DNA of 64,000 nucleotides from Carbonactinospora thermoautotrophica (GTDB lineage Bacteria > Actinomycetota > Actinomycetes > Streptomycetales > Carbonactinosporaceae), in NCBI RefSeq assembly GCF_001543895.1, contig NZ_JYIJ01000017.1, forward strand, positions 496,001 through 560,000, in the 5' to 3' direction. Made by a program: the position numbers and the translations under genes. The notes beneath the pieces are model-generated. The model did no database searches. It was given only the letters and a program-made list of their open reading frames with translations, and was not told where the DNA came from. Of the stretch, positions 28,388 to 37,270 are shown piece by piece. Position 1 is the stretch's first letter, and each line of letters starts with the position of its first letter.

Positions 28388-29581
28388 ATGCTGACCGGCC
28401 GCCGCTACCTACTTGCGGTCACCCCCGAGCAGGAGGAGTTCGCCGAGAAGATCGGTGACGCCTGCCGGGTTGTGTGGAACACCGCCTTGGAGCAGCGCCG
28501 ACAGTACCGGCGGCGCGGCGCGTTCATCGGTTACGTGGAGCAGGCCCGGCAGATGGCCGAGGCCAAGAAGGACTTCCCGTGGCTGGCTGAGGCCCCGTCG
28601 CATACCCTTCAACAGACCCTTCGTGACCTGGAGCGGGCCTGCACGAGGCACGGGACGTTCAAGGTCCGCTGGCGGTCCAAGCGCAAGAGCGCGCCGACCT
28701 TCCGTTTTCCCGATCCGGAGCAAATCACCGTAGAACGGGTCAACCGCCGGTGGGGCAGGGTGAAGCTGCCGAAACTTGGCTGGGTGCGGTTCCGGTGGAC
28801 ACGCCCGCTCGGCGGGCAACTTCGCAATGCCACCGTGCTCAAGGACGGTGGCCGCTGGTACATCTCCTTCTGCGTCGAAGACGGGCTGGTGGAGTCCGCA
28901 CCGAACGGCAAGCCACCAGTGGGTGTGGACCGGGGTGTGGCTGTCGCAGTCGCGACCTCCGATGGGTGGTTGCGCGACCGGCAGTTTGTCACCGCCGGGG
29001 AGGAAAAGCGCCTGAAGCGGCTTCAGCAGCAGCTCGCCCGGCAGCGGAAGGGCTCCAACCGGCGCGCGGCCACCCGGGCGAAGCTGGCCAAGCTGAACGC
29101 CCGCATCCGCGCCCGGCGTACCGACTTCCTGGCGTGGACCGCCAACCGCCTCACCCGTGACCACGGACTGGTCGTCGTCGAGGACCTGAACATCAAGAAC
29201 ATGACGGCCAGCGCGAAGGGAACCGTCGAACAGCCAGGCCAAAACGTCCGGCAGAAAGCCGGGCTGAACCGGGCGGTCCTGGCCAAGGGCTGGGGCGGAC
29301 TGCTGACCGCCTTGGAGCACAAGGCTCGCCGCAACGGCTCCCGGATTCTGCGGGTGCCACCTGCGTTCACGTCGCAGACCTGCCATGCCTGCGGGCACTG
29401 CGCGCCGGACAACCGTGAGAGCCAAGCGGTGTTCCGGTGCCGCGCCTGCGGGCACCTGGACCACGCGGACGTGAACGCCGCGAAGAACATCCTCGCCGCC
29501 GGGCTGGCGGTGACAGGGCGTGGAGACCTCGCCGTTAGGCGGTCTGCGAAGCGCCAACCACCCGTGACCGAGGTCGCGTGA
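28388..29581 (+). CDS. tnpB: TnpB RNA-guided nuclease (IS605 OrfB)
   Basis: A 397-aa protein of normal TnpB length. The N-terminal wedge/helical region (about 1-170) precedes the RuvC-like domain with Asp181 (VGVDRGVAVAV), Glu265 (LVVVEDLNIKNM) and Asp361 (LDHADVNAAKNIL). The four-Cys zinc finger is CxxC 332/335 and CxxC 351/354. In characterised TnpBs this nuclease is guided by an omega-RNA from the transposon right end and cuts DNA next to a short motif, favouring transposon retention. The intact acidic triad suggests activity. The ATG immediately follows the tnpA stop. Confidence 0.93.
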   Translation: MLTGRRYLLAVTPEQEEFAEKIGDACRVVWNTALEQRRQYRRRGAFIGYVEQARQMAEAKKDFPWLAEAPSHTLQQTLRDLERACTRHGTFKVRWRSKRKSAPTFRFPDPEQITVERVNRRWGRVKLPKLGWVRFRWTRPLGGQLRNATVLKDGGRWYISFCVEDGLVESAPNGKPPVGVDRGVAVAVATSDGWLRDRQFVTAGEEKRLKRLQQQLARQRKGSNRRAATRAKLAKLNARIRARRTDFLAWTANRLTRDHGLVVVEDLNIKNMTASAKGTVEQPGQNVRQKAGLNRAVLAKGWGGLLTALEHKARRNGSRILRVPPAFTSQTCHACGHCAPDNRESQAVFRCRACGHLDHADVNAAKNILAAGLAVTGRGDLAVRRSAKRQPPVTEVA

Positions 29582-29650
29582 ACGCGCCTCAGCCACGGGA
29601 ATCCCCCGCCTTCAGACGCGGGGAGGAAGTCAACCGGCGGCCGGTCAATC
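29480..29650 (+). ncRNA. candidate omega-RNA (right-end guide RNA) of the IS605 element
   Basis: By family rule, the guide RNA scaffold overlaps the 3' end of tnpB and ends at the transposon right end, here the GCGGGGAGGAAGTCAA boundary near 29633. The guide is the flanking host DNA that follows. The 29585-29633 part contains the conserved right-end hairpin. Position and extent are inferred from the family, not seen directly; the 5' end is a guess. Confidence 0.45.
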
Positions 29651-29699
29651 CGGCCGGGACGACGAGCGCCCCGGGCGAGTTCCGGCCCAGGGCGCTCGT

Positions 29700-29891
29700 A
29701 GAGCGTGTTGCGGAACCACTTGTCCGGCTCGCCGGCCCCGCATCCACGCCGGCTACCGGGGGTGCGGGGTGTCCCCCGCAAGGCACAGCGTCGCGAAGGC
29801 CGGACAAGCCACGCCGGTACGTGGCTTGTCCTCCGCCTTGCCGGCGGGATGACCGGCTCGCTGATCGAACAGCGATTCCGCAACACGCTCT
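29700..29891. mobile_element. MITE-like 192-bp element with 16-bp perfect terminal inverted repeats
   Basis: AGAGCGTGTTGCGGAA at 29700-29715 is repeated exactly in inverse at 29876-29891. The interior has no convincing coding frame but has strong secondary structure, including a perfect 12-bp hairpin GGACAAGCCACG (29802-29813 with 29820-29831). CTTGTCCGGC near 29719 can pair with GCCGGACAAG near 29799. The right end stops 3 bp before the sucD stop codon. No clear target duplication is visible. Probably a non-autonomous transposon mobilised by an element elsewhere; together with the IS605 right end it fills the 313 bp between tnpB and sucD. Confidence 0.7.
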
Positions 29892-29894
29892 TAG

Positions 29895-30782
<888 letters not shown>

Positions 30783-30797
30783 TGTCTGCGCCGTCCC

Positions 30798-31973
30798 TTA
30801 CTTCGCCGCGAGCTCGGCGGCGCGCCGCGCGGCCCCGTCCATGGTGTCCACCTGCTGGATGAGCGGGTGCGCCGCCTCGGTGAGGATGCGGCGGCCTTCC
30901 TCGGCGTTGTTCCCGTCGAGCCGCACGACCAACGGCTTGGTCAGCTCCTCACCGCGGTCCTCCAGCAGCTTCAGCGCCTGGATGATGCCGTTCGCCACCG
31001 CGTCGCAGGCGGTGATGCCGCCGAAGACGTTGACGAACACGCTCTTCACGGCCGGGTCGGAGAGGATGATCTCCAGGCCGTTGGCCATCACCTCGGCCGA
31101 GGCGCCACCGCCGATGTCCAGGAAGTTGGCCGGCTTGACGCCGCCGTCCAGATCCTCGCCGGCATAGGCGACCACGTCGAGCGTGCTCATGACCAGGCCG
31201 GCGCCGTTGCCGATGATGCCGACCTCGCCGTCGAGCTTGACGTAGTTGAGGTCCTTCTCCTTGGCCCGCTGCTCCAGCGGGTCGGTCGCGGCCTTGTCGA
31301 TGAACGCCGCGTGCTCCGGGTGGCGGAATTCGGCGTTGTCGTCGAGCGTGACCTTCGCGTCGAGCGCCAGGATCTTGCCGTCGCCGGTCTTCACCAGCGG
31401 GTTGACCTCGACCAGCGTGGCGTCCTCGGCGGTGAACACCTTCCAGAGGATCTGCAGCACGTCGGCGACCTGGTCGGCGACCTCGGCCGGGAACCTCGCG
31501 GCCTCGACGATCTCCCGCGCCTTGGCCGCGTCCACACCGGTCAGGGGGTTGACGAAGACCTTGGCCAGCGCCTCGGGCTTGGTGGCCGCGACCTCCTCGA
31601 CGTCCATGCCGCCCTCGACGGTGGCCATGGCCAGGAAGGTACGGTTGGCGCGGTCGAGGAGGAAGGAGACGTAGTACTCCTCGGCGATGTCCGCGGCCGG
31701 GGTCAGCATCACCCGGTGCACGGTGTGGCCCTTGATGTCCATGCCGAGGATCGCCCGGGCCTTCTCGACGGCCTCCTTCGGGTTCGCGGCGAGCTTGACG
31801 CCCCCCGCCTTGCCCCGGCCGCCGGTCTTGACCTGGGCCTTGACCACGACGCGCCCACCCAGCCGCTCGGCTGCGGCTCGCGCCTCGTCCGGGCTCTCGA
31901 CGACTTCGCCGGGAAGTACCGGCACGCCGTGCTTGGCGAAGATCTCCCTCGCCTGGTACTCGTACAGGTCCAC
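30798..31973 (-). CDS. sucC: succinyl-CoA synthetase beta subunit
   Basis: A 391-aa ATP-grasp subunit: [21 protein letters not shown] at the start, [20 protein letters not shown] for nucleotide binding, [21 protein letters not shown], and [20 protein letters not shown] with [14 protein letters not shown] in the C-terminal domain. I use the GTG at 31973, preceded by AGGACGG; an upstream in-frame ATG at 32060 lies in the promoter region. It is the first gene of sucCD. Confidence 0.96.
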   Translation of the reverse strand: MDLYEYQAREIFAKHGVPVLPGEVVESPDEARAAAERLGGRVVVKAQVKTGGRGKAGGVKLAANPKEAVEKARAILGMDIKGHTVHRVMLTPAADIAEEYYVSFLLDRANRTFLAMATVEGGMDVEEVAATKPEALAKVFVNPLTGVDAAKAREIVEAARFPAEVADQVADVLQILWKVFTAEDATLVEVNPLVKTGDGKILALDAKVTLDDNAEFRHPEHAAFIDKAATDPLEQRAKEKDLNYVKLDGEVGIIGNGAGLVMSTLDVVAYAGEDLDGGVKPANFLDIGGGASAEVMANGLEIILSDPAVKSVFVNVFGGITACDAVANGIIQALKLLEDRGEELTKPLVVRLDGNNAEEGRRILTEAAHPLIQQVDTMDGAARRAAELAAK

Positions 31974-32162
31974 GCGCGTCCGTCCTAAAGTCGCGGGAAC
32001 GTTGCTACGGCCAGCCGCGTGGTCTTCCCCCGGGGAAGAAAGACGGAAGGGCGTCCTCACCGCTCCCTTGCGGCTGCTGCTACTTCGGGAGAGTAGTCAA
32101 GGGCCGCCGACCGGCCGACATCGCCTGCTTGAGATATTGGTCACCCCTTCGCGAACCGGGTG

Positions 32163-32196
32163 GTCGGCTCACGCACCGCGCGGTGCGTGAGCCGAC
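32163..32196. terminator. 34-bp perfect palindrome between icmB-like gene and sucC
   Basis: GTCGGCTCACGCACCG (32163-32178), CG, then its perfect complement (32181-32196), ending 7 bp beyond the stop of the B12-binding gene (32203). It fits an intrinsic terminator without a strong U-tract and insulates the downstream sucC promoter. Confidence 0.75.
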
Positions 32197-32202
32197 TGGG
32201 TC

Positions 32203-32622
32203 TCAGGCCGGCTGGGGTTCCTCCTGGCCGAGGTTGGCGCGCACCCAGTCGACGATCACCTGAGTCGGCGTGCCCGGGGTGAAGATCTCGGCCACGCCCA
32301 GCTTCTTCAGCTCGGGGATGTCGGCGTCGGGGATGATGCCGCCGCCGAACACCTTGATGTCCGTCGCGTCCCGTTCGCGCAGCAACTCCAGTACACGAGC
32401 GAACAGCGTCATGTGCGCGCCGGACAGGATCGACAGGCCGATCGCGTCCGCGTCCTCCTGGATCGCGGTCTCCACGATTTGCTCCGGGGTCTGGTGGAGC
32501 CCGGTGTAGATGACCTCCATTCCGGCATCCCGCAGCGCTCGGGCCACCACCTTCGCGCCGCGGTCATGTCCGTCGAGGCCGGGCTTGGCGACGACGACGC
32601 GGATCGGGCCGAACCCGCCCAT
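32203..32622 (-). CDS. icmB: B12-binding small subunit of an acyl-CoA mutase (IcmB-like)
   Basis: A 139-aa stand-alone cobalamin-binding domain. The lower-ligand motif DxHxxG is present as [15 protein letters not shown], followed by [11 protein letters not shown] and [17 protein letters not shown]. Size and sequence fit the small subunit of isobutyryl-CoA mutase or 2-hydroxyisobutyryl-CoA mutase. Neither large subunit nor chaperone is in the window, so the partner must be elsewhere. Linkage near sucC and pcrA matches my recollection of Streptomyces icmB. ATG at 32622 after CAGGAGG. Confidence 0.75.
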   Translation of the reverse strand: MGGFGPIRVVVAKPGLDGHDRGAKVVARALRDAGMEVIYTGLHQTPEQIVETAIQEDADAIGLSILSGAHMTLFARVLELLRERDATDIKVFGGGIIPDADIPELKKLGVAEIFTPGTPTQVIVDWVRANLGQEEPQPA

Positions 32623-32736
32623 GGCTGCCTCCTGCGAAGTTAACGCCCGTTTGCAGATTCGCAGGGTAACCCACGCGTGGCACCGGTCAAATCAGGAACT
32701 CAGCGTCCAACCGGGCCGAGCTCCCTGAAGAACATC

Positions 32737-32772
32737 ACTCGTACGGGGATCTCGCGACCACTCGTATGGGGA
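32737..32772 (+). promoter_or_regulatory. tandem direct repeats upstream of the M23 peptidase gene
   Basis: ACTCGTACGGGGA (32737-32749) and ACTCGTATGGGGA (32760-32772), 23 bp apart, in the 335-bp gap (32623-32957) between the divergent icmB-like and M23 genes. They look like a two-site operator or iteron pair. The rest of the gap has an imperfect stem-loop around 32870-32900 but no recognisable riboswitch. Confidence 0.45.
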
Positions 32773-32957
32773 GTCACGGCTGCGATCTCTTGACCAACGC
32801 CCCAGCTACTCGCGAGTATCGCTCCGCCGATAAATCCGGGAGGTGTACCCAAATCGGGATCTTCCTACACCGGTTTCGGCCGGAAGGTTGTAGACCCCCC
32901 CGGGTGACCCACTACATTCGCGACCGGCACCGGTCTCCGACGAAAGGGTTTGGCACA

Positions 32958-33821
32958 GTGGCGAGTGGTCGTCACGTGGCCGGCAAACATCGCCGGGCCA
33001 CTGCCCCCACGTCACGTCGTTCCCAACTCAACGCGGCCGGTATCCAGCCGCTGCCGCCGCAGCGTGCGCAGGGCCGCGTCCACAGCCGGATCGAGCGCCG
33101 GCCGGAGCAGCGCCCGCCGGGGCGCCCCGCCAGCCTCGGGGCGACTCCGTTCGCGGTAGCCGGCGTGGCCGCCGTCGCGGTCGCCGCGGTCGGCGGCGTC
33201 GCCCTCCCCGGCACCGACGTCGAGGCGGCCCGCACCGACGCCGCAGCCGCCGATCTCGCACTCCAGCGCATCCCGCTGGACCAGCAGCTCCACGCGCTGC
33301 GGTCCGACGCCTCAGTGCTCGCGGAGCGCGCCAGCCGCGCGCAGGAACGGCTCGAGTTGAAGGAGGCCCAGGAGAGGGCCAGGCGCCTGGCCGAGGAGCA
33401 GCGTCGAAGGGCCGAGCTGCTGCGCCCCAAGTACGCCTTGCCGATCAGCGGCGACTACGTCATCACCGCCACGTTCGGCGACTCCGGCTCCCGCTGGTCG
33501 ACCGTGCACAAGGGCCTCGACTTCGCGGTGCCCTCGGGGACCAAGGTCCGGGCCGTCGCCGACGGCACCATCATCAAGGCCGGCTGGGACCACTGGTGGG
33601 GCTGGCACATGGTGATCCGGCACAAGGACGGGACGGAGTCCTACTACTGCCACCTGTCGTCGTTCGTCCGGCGCCGCGGCCCGGTGAAGGCCGGCGAGAC
33701 GATCGCGCGCTCCGGCAACACCGGCAACTCCAGCGGCCCGCATCTCCACCTGGAGATCCACATCGACGGCAACCCCGTCGACCCGGCCCGCTGGCTGCGC
33801 AAGCACGGCCTGGACCCGTAA
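32958..33821 (+). CDS. M23 family metallopeptidase (LytM domain), membrane-anchored
   Basis: A 287-aa cell-wall peptidase. The N-terminus is cytoplasmic and basic, one membrane helix (AVAGVAAVAVAAVGGVAL) lies near 66-83, and a charged coiled coil spans about 110-155. The LytM domain has the zinc ligands His184 and Asp188 (HKGLDFAV) and the HLH motif His262-x-His264 (SGPHLHLEI). It is predicted to hydrolyse peptidoglycan cross-bridges. I use GTG 32958; a longer open frame from 32766 runs through the operator-like repeats. It converges with pcrA. Confidence 0.88.
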   Translation: MASGRHVAGKHRRATAPTSRRSQLNAAGIQPLPPQRAQGRVHSRIERRPEQRPPGRPASLGATPFAVAGVAAVAVAAVGGVALPGTDVEAARTDAAAADLALQRIPLDQQLHALRSDASVLAERASRAQERLELKEAQERARRLAEEQRRRAELLRPKYALPISGDYVITATFGDSGSRWSTVHKGLDFAVPSGTKVRAVADGTIIKAGWDHWWGWHMVIRHKDGTESYYCHLSSFVRRRGPVKAGETIARSGNTGNSSGPHLHLEIHIDGNPVDPARWLRKHGLDP

Positions 33822-33980
33822 GTCCCCGGCTGTCCGGCGGGCGCGCCAGTACGGGCGGATCCCCGGGGGCGCCGGCACGGGGCGCAGGCGCGCCGTGCGC
33901 GACCAGCCCCGCCCGCCCGAGGCGCGATGCGCTGCCCGGCCGATGGACGCGGGAACGCGCCGACGCCGCGCGGTCCGCCG

Positions 33981-36377
33981 CTAAAGCTTCTCGACCGGCG
34001 CGTATCGCAGCAGCAGGCGCTTCACCCCGGCGGAGCCGAAGTCGATCGTCGCGGTCGCCCGCTCGCCGGCGCCCTCGGTGGACACCACCCGGCCGAGCCC
34101 GAACTTCTCGTGGGTGACCCGGTCGCCGGGGGACAGCGCCGGGACCTCCCGGTTGCCCGGCGTCCTCGCGGTCGCCGCCGGCCCGGCCGCGCCGGGCGCC
34201 GCCTGGGACTCGGATGCCGCTTCCCCTCGCCGCCACTCGACCAGCTCCGGCGGGATCTCCTCCAAAAACCGCGACGCGGGGTTGTACTGCGGCGCGCCCC
34301 AGGCGCTGCGGACCATGGCCCGGCTGAGGTACAGCCGCTCGCGGGCGCGGGTGATGCCCACGTACGCCAGCCGCCGCTCCTCCTCCAGCTGCTGGGTGTC
34401 GCCGAGCGAGCGCAGGTGGGGGAAGACCCCGTCCTCCAGGCCGGTGAGGAACACCACCGGGAACTCCAGGCCCTTGGCGGTGTGCAGGGTCATCAGCGTG
34501 ACCACGCCGCCGTCGCCCGCGGCGTCGGGGATCTCGTCGGAGTCGGCGACCAGCGAGACCTGTTCCAGGAAGTCCGCGAGGGTGCCCTCCGGGTTGGCCT
34601 GCTCGAACTCCAGCGCGACCGCGGCCAGCTCCTGGAGGTTCTCCACCCGGGTCTGGTCCTGCGGGTCGGTGGAGTTCTGCAGCTCCGCCAGGTACCCGGT
34701 GCGCTCCAGCACCGCCTCCAGCACGGTGGCCGGGCCGGCGCCGGACTCCACCACGGTGCGCAGCTCGCCCATCAGCTCGTTGAACGCCCGGATCGCGTTC
34801 AGCGAGCGGGTCGAGATCCCGTACGCCTCCTCGCAGCGGGCCAGGGCCTGGCCGAAGGAGATGCGCTCGCGCTGTGCCAGCGCTTCGACGCACGCCTCGG
34901 CCCGCTCTCCGATGCCGCGCTTGGGCACGTTGAGGATGCGCCGCAGCGAGACCGTGTCCTCGGGATTCGCGAGCACGCGCAGGTACGCGAGCGCGTCGCG
35001 CACCTCCTTGCGCTCGTAGAACCGCACGCCGCCGACGACCTTGTACGGCAGGCCGACCCGGATGAAGACCTCCTCGAACACCCGGGACTGCGCGTTGGTC
35101 CGGTAGAACACCGCGACGTCGCCCGGCTTGCAGATCCCCTCGTCGGTGAGCCGGTCCACCTCGTCCGCGACGAACGCGGCCTCGTCGTGCTCGTTGTCCG
35201 CGACGTACCCCACGATCCTCGGGCCGTCCCCGGCCTCGGACCACAGGTTCTTCGGCTTGCGGTTGCGGTTGCGGGAGATGACCGCGTTGGCGGCGGTGAG
35301 GATCGTCCGGGTGGAGCGGTAGTTCTGCTCCAGCAGGATCGTGGTGGCGTTCGGGAAGTCCTCCTCGAACTGGAGGATGTTGCGGATCGTCGCGCCCCGG
35401 AACGCGTAGATCGACTGGTCCGCGTCGCCCACGACGCACAGCTCGGCCGGCGGCACGTGCGCCAGCGCCTCCGCGCCGGGCCGCACCAGGTCACCGTCCA
35501 CGGTCCGCTTGCCAGCCGTGTGCTCGCCGCCGACCAGCTCGCGGATCAGCACGTACTGGGCGTGGTTGGTGTCCTGGTACTCGTCCACCAGCACGTGCCG
35601 GAAGCGGCGCCGGTAGTGCTCGGCCACGTCGGGGAACGCCTGGAGCAGGTTGACCGTGGTCATGATCAGGTCGTCGAAGTCCAGCGCGTTCGCCTCGCGC
35701 AGGCGCCGCTGGTACAGCCGGTACGCCTCGGCGAGCGTCCGCTCCAGGTGCGTGTTCGCCCTGGCCGCGAAGGTCTCCTCGTCGACCAGCTCGTTCTTGA
35801 GGTTGGAGACCTGGACGGAGAACGACCGGGGCGGGTACCGCTTGGGGTCCAGGTCCAAGTCGCGGCAGACCAGGGTCATCAGCCGCTGAGCGTCGGTCTG
35901 GTCGTAGATCGAGAACGTCGAGGTGAAGCCGAGCTTCTTGGCCTCCCGGCGCAGGATGCGCACGCAGGCCGAGTGGAACGTGCTCACCCACATCGCCTTG
36001 GCGCGCGGACCGACCAGGGCCTCGACGCGCTCTTTCATCTCGCCGGCGGCCTTGTTGGTGAACGTGATCGCCAGGATCTGGCCCGGCTGCACGCCGCGCG
36101 CGGCCAGCAGGTACGCGATCCGGTGCGTGAGCACCCGGGTCTTGCCCGACCCGGCGCCCGCCACGATGAGCAGCGGCGACCCCTCGTGCAGGACGGCGGC
36201 GCGCTGCTGCGGGTTCAGCCCCTCGAGCAGCCGCTCCGGGTCGACCTGGCCGGGCCGGTGGGCCCGCGGTTCGTCGTACCCGGCGCTGTGGTCGGCTCGG
36301 TGGTCGGCAGCGGCGGGTGCACGGGACGGGTCCTCGCCGAACCCGGGCAGCGGCAGATCGTCGAAGAGCGTGGACAC
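33981..36377 (-). CDS. pcrA: ATP-dependent DNA helicase PcrA/UvrD family
   Basis: A 798-aa superfamily 1A helicase for DNA repair and clearing of replication blocks. The Walker A motif is IVAGAGSGKT (71-80). Motifs Ia (ITFTNKAAGEMKERV), II (LVDEYQDTN), III (VVGDADQSIYAFRGA), IV (LEQNYRST), V (TLHTAKGLEFPVVFL) and VI (AYVGITRARERLYLS) follow in order. There is a roughly 20-residue insertion between motifs II and III. The C-terminal Tudor-like tail (GDRVTHEKFGLGRVV) is typical for RNA polymerase interaction. GTG start at 36377. Confidence 0.96.
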   Translation of the reverse strand: MSTLFDDLPLPGFGEDPSRAPAAADHRADHSAGYDEPRAHRPGQVDPERLLEGLNPQQRAAVLHEGSPLLIVAGAGSGKTRVLTHRIAYLLAARGVQPGQILAITFTNKAAGEMKERVEALVGPRAKAMWVSTFHSACVRILRREAKKLGFTSTFSIYDQTDAQRLMTLVCRDLDLDPKRYPPRSFSVQVSNLKNELVDEETFAARANTHLERTLAEAYRLYQRRLREANALDFDDLIMTTVNLLQAFPDVAEHYRRRFRHVLVDEYQDTNHAQYVLIRELVGGEHTAGKRTVDGDLVRPGAEALAHVPPAELCVVGDADQSIYAFRGATIRNILQFEEDFPNATTILLEQNYRSTRTILTAANAVISRNRNRKPKNLWSEAGDGPRIVGYVADNEHDEAAFVADEVDRLTDEGICKPGDVAVFYRTNAQSRVFEEVFIRVGLPYKVVGGVRFYERKEVRDALAYLRVLANPEDTVSLRRILNVPKRGIGERAEACVEALAQRERISFGQALARCEEAYGISTRSLNAIRAFNELMGELRTVVESGAGPATVLEAVLERTGYLAELQNSTDPQDQTRVENLQELAAVALEFEQANPEGTLADFLEQVSLVADSDEIPDAAGDGGVVTLMTLHTAKGLEFPVVFLTGLEDGVFPHLRSLGDTQQLEEERRLAYVGITRARERLYLSRAMVRSAWGAPQYNPASRFLEEIPPELVEWRRGEAASESQAAPGAAGPAATARTPGNREVPALSPGDRVTHEKFGLGRVVSTEGAGERATATIDFGSAGVKRLLLRYAPVEKL

Positions 36378-36483
36378 TTTGCGAGTCTACGCGGCGAACC
36401 TACGCGGCCCGGCGCACACGCCTCCTCCCCGCAGGCCACCGAGGGGCGCGGTACCCGTCGTCAACGGACCGGGCGGAGCGTGG

Positions 36484-36837
36484 TCAGACCCAGAAGACCG
36501 CGATGGCGACGTTCAGCACGGTCAGGCCGCCGATCGCGAAGAACACGCCCTTGCCCACCGCAGGCTTGGCGCGGTTCGCCCAGGCCAGGAGCAGGATCAC
36601 GACGAGGACGGCCAGTTTCACGCCGACCTTGGCGTTGTTGACGTCCTTGTCCAGCGCCTCGTCGACGCCCACCAACGCGAGCCCGGTGATGAGTTGGGTG
36701 AGCCCGCCGTGGATCATCGCCGGCACGATTCGCTTCTCCGCGGCCGTCATCTGGCCGAGGAAGCCGGCGAGCAGCGCGGCGAACCCGATGAAATGGAGGA
36801 AGACCAGCAGCAGCCGCAGGAACTCCATGCGCGCCAT
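36484..36837 (-). CDS. small four-helix membrane protein
   Basis: A 117-aa protein with about four membrane helices: LLLVFLHFIGFAALLAGFLG, MIHGGLTQLITGLALVG, LAVLVVILLLAWANRA and FFAIGGLTVLNVAIAVF. The family is found beside pcrA in actinomycetes, but I know no function. ATG at 36837 with AGG five bases before; MEFL four codons inside is an alternative. It lies upstream of pcrA on the same strand with a 106-bp gap and may share its transcript. Confidence 0.75.
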   Translation of the reverse strand: MARMEFLRLLLVFLHFIGFAALLAGFLGQMTAAEKRIVPAMIHGGLTQLITGLALVGVDEALDKDVNNAKVGVKLAVLVVILLLAWANRAKPAVGKGVFFAIGGLTVLNVAIAVFWV

Positions 36838-36899
36838 GTTACCTACGGCTTGTCGGAAAATCCGGCGCGGCGATGCCCGCGCGTCGCTGACCCGAAATC

Positions 36900-36980
36900 G
36901 CCTGCCATCTTTTGTGCTTATTTTGTACTAATTTCTTCAGGAAAGTCGGAATAGTTCTCTGGTGAATTCCGACACGCCCA
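36900..36980 (+). promoter_or_regulatory. AT-rich promoter region and inverted repeat upstream of the riboswitch
   Basis: A stretch far richer in A/T than its surroundings, containing TTTTGTGCTTATTTTGTAC and a perfect 8-bp inverted repeat GTCGGAAT (36947-36954) / ATTCCGAC (36968-36975). It precedes the ydaO riboswitch and probably contains the promoter and a regulator site for the NlpC/P60 gene. Confidence 0.45.
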
Positions 36981-37060
36981 TATGGATTCGGTTACCAGGG
37001 ACTTATTAAGCTCCCTCCCCGAGTGCTCGCTCGGTCAGCCGCCCGCCCGGGCGGCAGCGG

Positions 37061-37256
37061 GCGCTCCCGCCGAATCCGGCGCCGCCCCGTGCCCCGGGGC
37101 CAGGCCGGAACCGGGGAACCACGTTCTCGGGGTGAATCGGCGAGCGCGGTCCCCGCCCGAGCAACCAGCCCGGCGCGTGCGGCCGCTTTGCCGTAGGGCG
37201 TTACTTCCTTGGCCCGAACCCGTCAGCTAACCCGGTAGGCGGCCGAGGAAGGAAGG
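37061..37256 (+). promoter_or_regulatory. ydaO-yuaA (c-di-AMP) riboswitch
   Basis: The leader carries the family's conserved blocks in order: GCCGAATCCGGCGCCGCC (from 37069), GGGGTGAATCGG (about 37128), GAGCAACCAGCC (about 37159), TAGGGCGTTACTTCCTTGG (about 37193), CCCGTCAGCTAACCCGG (37219-37235) and TAGGCGGCCGAGGAAGGAAG. This riboswitch class binds c-di-AMP and normally turns gene expression off. In actinomycetes it commonly controls cell-wall hydrolases. The GTG start of the NlpC/P60 gene is 14 bp downstream of the last block. Confidence 0.9.
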
Positions 37257-37270
37257 GGAGTGTCGCCCTA

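Larger units (their letters stand above)
27897..29633 (+). mobile_element. complete IS200/IS605-family transposon (tnpA + tnpB)
   Basis: About 1.74 kb with subterminal hairpins instead of inverted repeats. The left-end hairpin with a bulged T is at 27909-27931. The right-end hairpin CCCCGC/GCGGGG is at 29604-29623, followed by AGGAAGTCAA, a tail common to this group. It carries a Y1 HUH transposase and a TnpB nuclease in immediate succession, both intact. The exact left cleavage site cannot be fixed by eye (27890-27908). It sits between the 27275 gene and the MITE-like element upstream of the sucD 3' end. Confidence 0.85.

Noticed and set aside
32766-32957. A longer N-terminus for the M23 peptidase from 32766
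   Set aside because: It begins within the direct repeats and probable promoter, and the added residues look non-coding.
32770-32957. A second c-di-AMP riboswitch before the M23 gene
   Set aside because: The conserved CAGCTAACC and GGTAGGCGG blocks are absent; only an imperfect hairpin is present.
33927-36641. A 904-codon plus-strand frame opposite pcrA
   Set aside because: Shadow of the helicase gene, with no domain pattern of its own.
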